64,000 bases of DNA from Terasakiella sp033100395 (GTDB taxonomy: Bacteria; Pseudomonadota; Alphaproteobacteria; Rhodospirillales; Terasakiellaceae). The notes beneath the pieces were generated by a model. It did not search any database and was not told the DNA's origin. It worked only from the letters and a program-made list of their open reading frames with translations. The stretch lies in the NCBI RefSeq assembly GCF_033100395.1, contig NZ_JAWLVJ010000009.1, positions 1-64,000 of the forward strand, read 5' to 3'. Both the position numbers and the translations under genes were made by a program. Each line of letters starts with the position of its first letter. Positions within the stretch are counted from its first letter, which is position 1. Positions 60,631-64,000 of this stretch are shown here, in pieces.

Positions 60631-61604
60631 TCGATTTCGATCACGATCTTGCCAGTGGATTTACGGGCCAGAAGGGCTTCGTAGGCGTCTTTCACATCAT
60701 CTAGCTTGAAGGTCATGGACACATGAGGTTTCAGGCTCCCTTCCTCGATCCAGTCCATTAGTTCGGCAAAGGATGCGCGCAAGGCCTCCGGGTCCAGCTT
60801 GCGGTACGCGCCCCAGTGATAGCCGATACAAGTGATGTTCTTGACCATCATGATATTGGCGGGGATTTGAGAGATATCGCCACTGGCAAATCCAACCACC
60901 AGAATGCGCCCGTCCTGTCGGGTGCTGCGAAATGTCTCGGTAAACAAGTCACCACCGACCGGGTCATAGGCCACGTGGGCGCCAAGCCCGTCGGTCAGGT
61001 CTTTGATCTTTTCACGCACGCTGCCTTCGCGGTAATCAATCAAATGGTCTGCGCCATGTTCTTTACAGATGGCAAGCTTTTCTGCCCCGCCTGCGGTTGC
61101 AATGACGGTGGCTCCCAGTCGTTTGCCGACTTCCACCGCTGTTAAGCCCACGCCCCCTGCCGCGCCATGAACCACAAGGGTTTCACCTGCTTTTAGCTGT
61201 GCTTTGGCCGTTAAACCATGATGCGACGTTCCGTAAGCCACCGGGATGGAAGCGGCTGTGTTGAAATCAAGGTTATCAGAAATCGGATAGACATCATGGC
61301 TTGCCGCTAGTCCATATTCAGCAAACCCGCCCCAATCCAGCACGGCCATGACCCGGTCACCCACTTTGCAGGTGCTTACATCCTTGCCCACAGCTTCCAC
61401 AATGCCCGCACATTCCAGACCCGGGGAAAAGGGCAGGGGTGGTTTGACCTGATATTTGCCTTTGACAATAAGGCTGTCAGCAAAGTTCAGCGCGCTTGCC
61501 TTGATGCGGATCAGCACCTGACTGTCAGACGGGGTCGGGACCTCAACATTGGTAAGGGTCAGGGATTGATAGCCATTTAACTCGGTGCACAGGGCCGCTT
61601 TCAT
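60627..61604 (-). CDS. NADPH:quinone oxidoreductase (zinc-less MDR family)
   Basis: The 325-residue enzyme of the quinone reductase branch of medium-chain dehydrogenases has the NADP-binding HGAAGGVGLTAVEVGKRLGA and AYDPVGGDLF, and lacks the Cys cluster that binds structural zinc. The N-terminus MKAALCTELNGY is the family start. It reduces quinones or alkenals with NADPH. Confidence 0.92.
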   Translation of the reverse strand: MKAALCTELNGYQSLTLTNVEVPTPSDSQVLIRIKASALNFADSLIVKGKYQVKPPLPFSPGLECAGIVEAVGKDVSTCKVGDRVMAVLDWGGFAEYGLAASHDVYPISDNLDFNTAASIPVAYGTSHHGLTAKAQLKAGETLVVHGAAGGVGLTAVEVGKRLGATVIATAGGAEKLAICKEHGADHLIDYREGSVREKIKDLTDGLGAHVAYDPVGGDLFTETFRSTRQDGRILVVGFASGDISQIPANIMMVKNITCIGYHWGAYRKLDPEALRASFAELMDWIEEGSLKPHVSMTFKLDDVKDAYEALLARKSTGKIVIEID

Positions 61605-61672
61605 GAAGAACTCCTTGATCAGGTTCGTTTTGCATTATATGTAGCAATCTTTCTAATTTGTAGGAAGTGATC

Positions 61673-62248
61673 ATGCGTGGATATTTTGGAATTGGCATTC
61701 AGGGCGTCAGCAAAGCCTATAACGTCGGCAACCTGTTTCGCACGGCACATGCCTTTGGCGCGAGCTTTGTCTATACGGTCGATGCTAAATATTCCCGCAA
61801 TAAATGGAACAAGACCGATACGTCCAAATCAGTGGATCACACACCGTTTTATAGTTTCCCCAGCCTGGATGAGATGATGCTGCCCCAAGGCTGTCAGTTG
61901 GTCGGTGTGGAGCTGACCGAAGATGCGATTGAACTGCCAAGCTTTCGCCATCCAACCAAAGCAGCTTATCTCTTGGGCCCGGAACGATCCAGCTTGACGC
62001 CAGCAACGATTGAGCGCTGTGATCATATCATCAAAATCCCCATGAAATTCTGCATCAATGTGGGCACGGCAGGGGCTTTGGTGATGTATGACCGTTTGCA
62101 AAGTTTGGGACGGTTTGCGGACCGTCCGGTGCGCGCAGGTGGGCCGACAGAGCCGCTGGCACCACAAGGTCATGGTGGACCGATTTTCAGAAATGGCTCA
62201 CCCTTTGAAGATACCCCACCGGACGTGCCGGAAAACTGGGGGGAGTGA
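61673..62248 (+). CDS. TrmH/SpoU-family RNA methyltransferase
   Basis: The 191-residue SPOUT methyltransferase has the three knot motifs: NVGNLFRTAHAFGAS, YLLGPERSSLTP and IKIPMKFCINVGTAGALVMYDR. It would transfer a methyl group to the 2'-O of an RNA nucleotide; target unknown. The start at 61673 (ATG with AGGAAG upstream) is preferred to GTG at 61667. The Pro-rich tail (PFEDTPPDVPENWGE) is unusual. Confidence 0.9.
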   Translation: MRGYFGIGIQGVSKAYNVGNLFRTAHAFGASFVYTVDAKYSRNKWNKTDTSKSVDHTPFYSFPSLDEMMLPQGCQLVGVELTEDAIELPSFRHPTKAAYLLGPERSSLTPATIERCDHIIKIPMKFCINVGTAGALVMYDRLQSLGRFADRPVRAGGPTEPLAPQGHGGPIFRNGSPFEDTPPDVPENWGE

Positions 62249-62265
62249 AGCTTACAAGCTTTCTT

Positions 62266-62332
62266 TGTCATCCCTGCGAAGGCAGGGATCTGATTGCGGG
62301 AAGAAAGATTCCTGCCTGTGCAGGAATGATGG
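62266..62332. repeat. Palindromic intergenic repeat with ATTCCTGC arm
   Basis: TGTCATCCCTGC-GAAG-GCAGGGATC is followed by GATTCCTGCCTGTGCAGGAATGAT, a second hairpin. The arms match the copy at 8638 and the TGTCATCC ends at 136, 25271 and 35045. Confidence 0.7.
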
Positions 62333-62388
62333 GTGATTTCAGCTTTTAATTAAACAATTTATTAACTGCTTTTTGTTATGAAAAAATC

Positions 62389-62883
62389 ATGATGAAACGA
62401 ATTGCATTTTTTGGCGCGCTGTTCCTGTCTGCGCAAGCTCAGGCAGCCGGATATGAGTATTTGGGCCCCCATGGGGACTGGGATGTGTTTGCGGATAAAA
62501 AAGCAAAGGCGAGCGTGTGTTATATTGCCTCTGCCCCGACCCAAGCCAGCCATGAAAAAAAACGTGGGGAGATCTATGCACTGATCACCCGTCGCAAGGC
62601 CGAGGGTTTCAAGGATGTGGTCAGCTTTCATCAGGGCTATCCGTTGAAAGACGGCAAGGATATTGCCGTGTCCGTCGGCAAAGCAAAATTCAATCTGTTT
62701 GGATCAGGCGAAACTGCCTGGACCTATGAATCCAAAGATGATGTGCGTTTGGTCAAGATGATGAAGGCAGGCTCCACCCTGCAGGTCAAAGCCACATCGA
62801 GACGCGGCACAGATACAAGCGATACCTATTCCCTCAAAGGGATTTCAGCAGCTTACAATGCGATGAAAAAGGCCTGTTCTTAA
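62389..62883 (+). CDS. IalB-family periplasmic protein
   Basis: The 164-residue precursor has a signal peptide (MMKRIAFFGALFLSAQAQA) and an invasion-associated locus B-type fold: HGDWDVFADKKAKASVCYI, GYPLKDGKDIAVSVGKAKF. Two Cys (one near residue 44, one in the last three residues) could pair. The name IalB comes from Bartonella erythrocyte invasion, but members are common in free-living alphaproteobacteria. The stop overlaps the convergent diguanylate cyclase gene. Confidence 0.85.
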   Translation: MMKRIAFFGALFLSAQAQAAGYEYLGPHGDWDVFADKKAKASVCYIASAPTQASHEKKRGEIYALITRRKAEGFKDVVSFHQGYPLKDGKDIAVSVGKAKFNLFGSGETAWTYESKDDVRLVKMMKAGSTLQVKATSRRGTDTSDTYSLKGISAAYNAMKKACS

Positions 62884-63650
62884 GCCAGCTGGGTCTTATG
62901 GGTGCGGTTGACGATCCGGTTTCGGCCTTGGTTTTTTGCTTCATACATGCGGGTATCCGCGATTTTGATCAGGTCTTCCAGATTTTCTGCTTCATCGACA
63001 GAGGCCACACCCATGCTGGCGGTTACCGGATGATTGCAGGCAAAGGTCGCTTCTTTCAGGCCTTTCTGGATTTTGGTCGCCAGTGTGTAGGCCCCCTGAT
63101 CATTGGTATCGCGACACATGATGATAAATTCTTCACCGCCCCAGCGGGCAACCACATCAATTTGGCGCACCACATTTTCCAGAACGTGGGAGAAGGTCTT
63201 TAGAACAGCATCACCAATGTCATGGCCTTGGGTGTCATTGATCTTCTTGAAATGATCAATATCAAGCAGAATAACGGAGAATGTAGACGGTACACGTTTG
63301 GTGCGTGCCAATTCAATATTGGCTGAATCCTGCAGGAATTGTCGGTTATAAAGCCCAGTCAGGTTATCGTGTTTTGATTCCAACATAAAACGATCCCGCT
63401 GGGCCGCTGCCTCGCGACGTTTGCGTTCTGACAGATAAACCAAAGACAGGCTAAGCGAAATGCTAAGCGGGATGAAGATACCTGCACCTGTAAAGGCAAC
63501 TCCTTGTAACCATTCAGTTAAATCAACCTGAGATGCAATCAGAAGTACAGCCAGATTGGCAAAGCCGACAATAAACAAGTCAGCTTTGAATCCCGCATTA
63601 TCAGTACGGCATTGGTCTTCCAACGCCTTAATTTCACGTAGTTTGGCCAT
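62880..63650 (-). CDS. Membrane-bound diguanylate cyclase (GGDEF)
   Basis: The 256-residue enzyme makes c-di-GMP. Two N-terminal helices (ADLFIVGFANLAVLLIA, GAGIFIPLSISLSLSLVYL) precede a GGDEF domain (about 93-248) with the intact active site RWGGEEF and the inhibitory I-site RxxD (RQID, five residues before). It is a catalytically plausible cyclase with feedback inhibition. The ATG at 63650 has GGGTGAG upstream; the longer frame to 63674 is less likely. Confidence 0.93.
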   Translation of the reverse strand: MAKLREIKALEDQCRTDNAGFKADLFIVGFANLAVLLIASQVDLTEWLQGVAFTGAGIFIPLSISLSLSLVYLSERKRREAAAQRDRFMLESKHDNLTGLYNRQFLQDSANIELARTKRVPSTFSVILLDIDHFKKINDTQGHDIGDAVLKTFSHVLENVVRQIDVVARWGGEEFIIMCRDTNDQGAYTLATKIQKGLKEATFACNHPVTASMGVASVDEAENLEDLIKIADTRMYEAKNQGRNRIVNRTHKTQLA

Positions 63651-63784
63651 GTTCTCACCCACCCATTGGCACAACGATGGCGACGGTGTTTATACATATT
63701 TGGATATGCCGTCAACTTTGGAAATATACTAAAGTATATGTACGTAGACAAGAAAATTCAATTTATGCGTGCTAGGTCTCTGAT

Positions 63785-64000
63785 TTAAAAGGAAGAACCG
63801 GGTTCACTTAAAAAGGCAACCTCTTCATTTGTACTGGTGCGACCAAGGGTTTCGTTGCGATGGGGGAAGCGACCGAAGCGTTTTATGATCACCTGATGCT
63901 TCTTCGCAAAGTCAAGGTAACCCTCATCTCCCATGGACTCGACAAGTTTTATGCAGTCGTTCTGATCCTGCAAATCCTCACTATGTTCCAATGGCAGGTA
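63785..64000 (-). CDS. DUF924-family protein, C-terminal part
   Basis: The frame is open to the window edge, so only the last 71 codons (including YLPLEHSEDLQDQ) are seen. The visible part (EHSEDLQDQN, RFGRFPHRNETLGR and VAFLSEPGSSF) is the signature of the DUF924 (COG3803) family of soluble proteins of unknown function. The N-terminus lies to the right. Confidence 0.85.
   Translation of the reverse strand, partial: YLPLEHSEDLQDQNDCIKLVESMGDEGYLDFAKKHQVIIKRFGRFPHRNETLGRTSTNEEVAFLSEPGSSF

Noticed and set aside
1..64000. CRISPR arrays, tRNA/rRNA genes, insertion sequences and prophage
   Set aside because: No regular spacer-repeat pattern, tRNA cloverleaf, transposase or phage structural gene was seen by eye on either strand. 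A tRNAscan or HMM search could still find a missed one.

Overview
The window looks like chromosomal DNA of a mid-GC (about 50 percent by eye) alphaproteobacterium, most likely a respiratory, PHA-storing member of the Rhodospirillales (Magnetospirillum/Terasakiella-like; this is inference). Supporting signs are a full PHA cluster with a PhaR repressor, an Azospirillum-type phenylpyruvate/indolepyruvate decarboxylase, a cytochrome c maturation operon, DUF1127 and IalB-family proteins, a bactofilin, and alphaproteobacterial-style palindromic repeats between genes. No tRNA, rRNA, CRISPR array, transposase or phage gene was recognised.

Layout. 1-4.3 kb (minus strand): a partial gene, a rubredoxin-like protein and the YejBEF peptide ABC importer without YejA. 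4.5-11.6 kb (plus): ychF, a 933-residue HD plus Hsp90-type (GHKL) ATPase protein, and acnB. 11.7-16.6 kb (minus): two unknown envelope proteins, a hemerythrin and a hybrid histidine kinase/response regulator pair. 16.9-25.3 kb (plus): a seven-gene operon with a LivGHMKF-type ABC importer and two acyl-CoA ligases, preceded by two palindromic operator candidates. 25.5-31.1 kb: ccmCDEFGHI. 31.2-34.0 kb (minus): cobW, cobU, a small AT-rich lipoprotein and pdxY. 34.1-39.8 kb: a CitE/malyl-CoA-lyase-like gene and the PHA genes phaB, phaA, phaC, a short phaE-like gene and phaR. 39.9-41.1 kb: a hypothetical gene and an XRE regulator. 41.3-47.6 kb: korAB and sdhCDAB. 47.8-49.7 kb: a soluble CZB chemoreceptor and a bactofilin. 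49.8-55.4 kb: membrane proteins, thrC, an M16 peptidase and an in-frame glutaredoxin-rubrerythrin fusion. 55.4-64 kb: ppdC/ipdC, a GcvA-like LysR regulator, a DUF1127/EamA pair, and assorted single genes (DinB, quinone reductase, TrmH, IalB, a diguanylate cyclase, DUF924).

How it fits together. AcnB, 2-oxoglutarate:ferredoxin oxidoreductase and succinate dehydrogenase cover three TCA steps, with a ferredoxin-linked enzyme at the 2-oxoglutarate step. The Ccm proteins build c-type cytochromes for respiration. Acyl-CoA supply (importer plus ligases) feeds acetyl-CoA, which PhaA, PhaB and PhaC turn into storage polymer. Rubrerythrin, rubredoxin and hemerythrin point to a microaerophilic or oxygen-fluctuating lifestyle.

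The most unusual item is the 933-residue HD-GHKL protein. Its N-terminal enzymatic half has host-like composition, while an AT-rich block of about 0.9 kb lies inside the same intact reading frame just after the ATPase domain. Next are the glutaredoxin-rubrerythrin fusion with an internal start site, and a GTTTC-N4-GAAAC palindrome shared by the acyl-CoA ligase operon and ppdC promoters.
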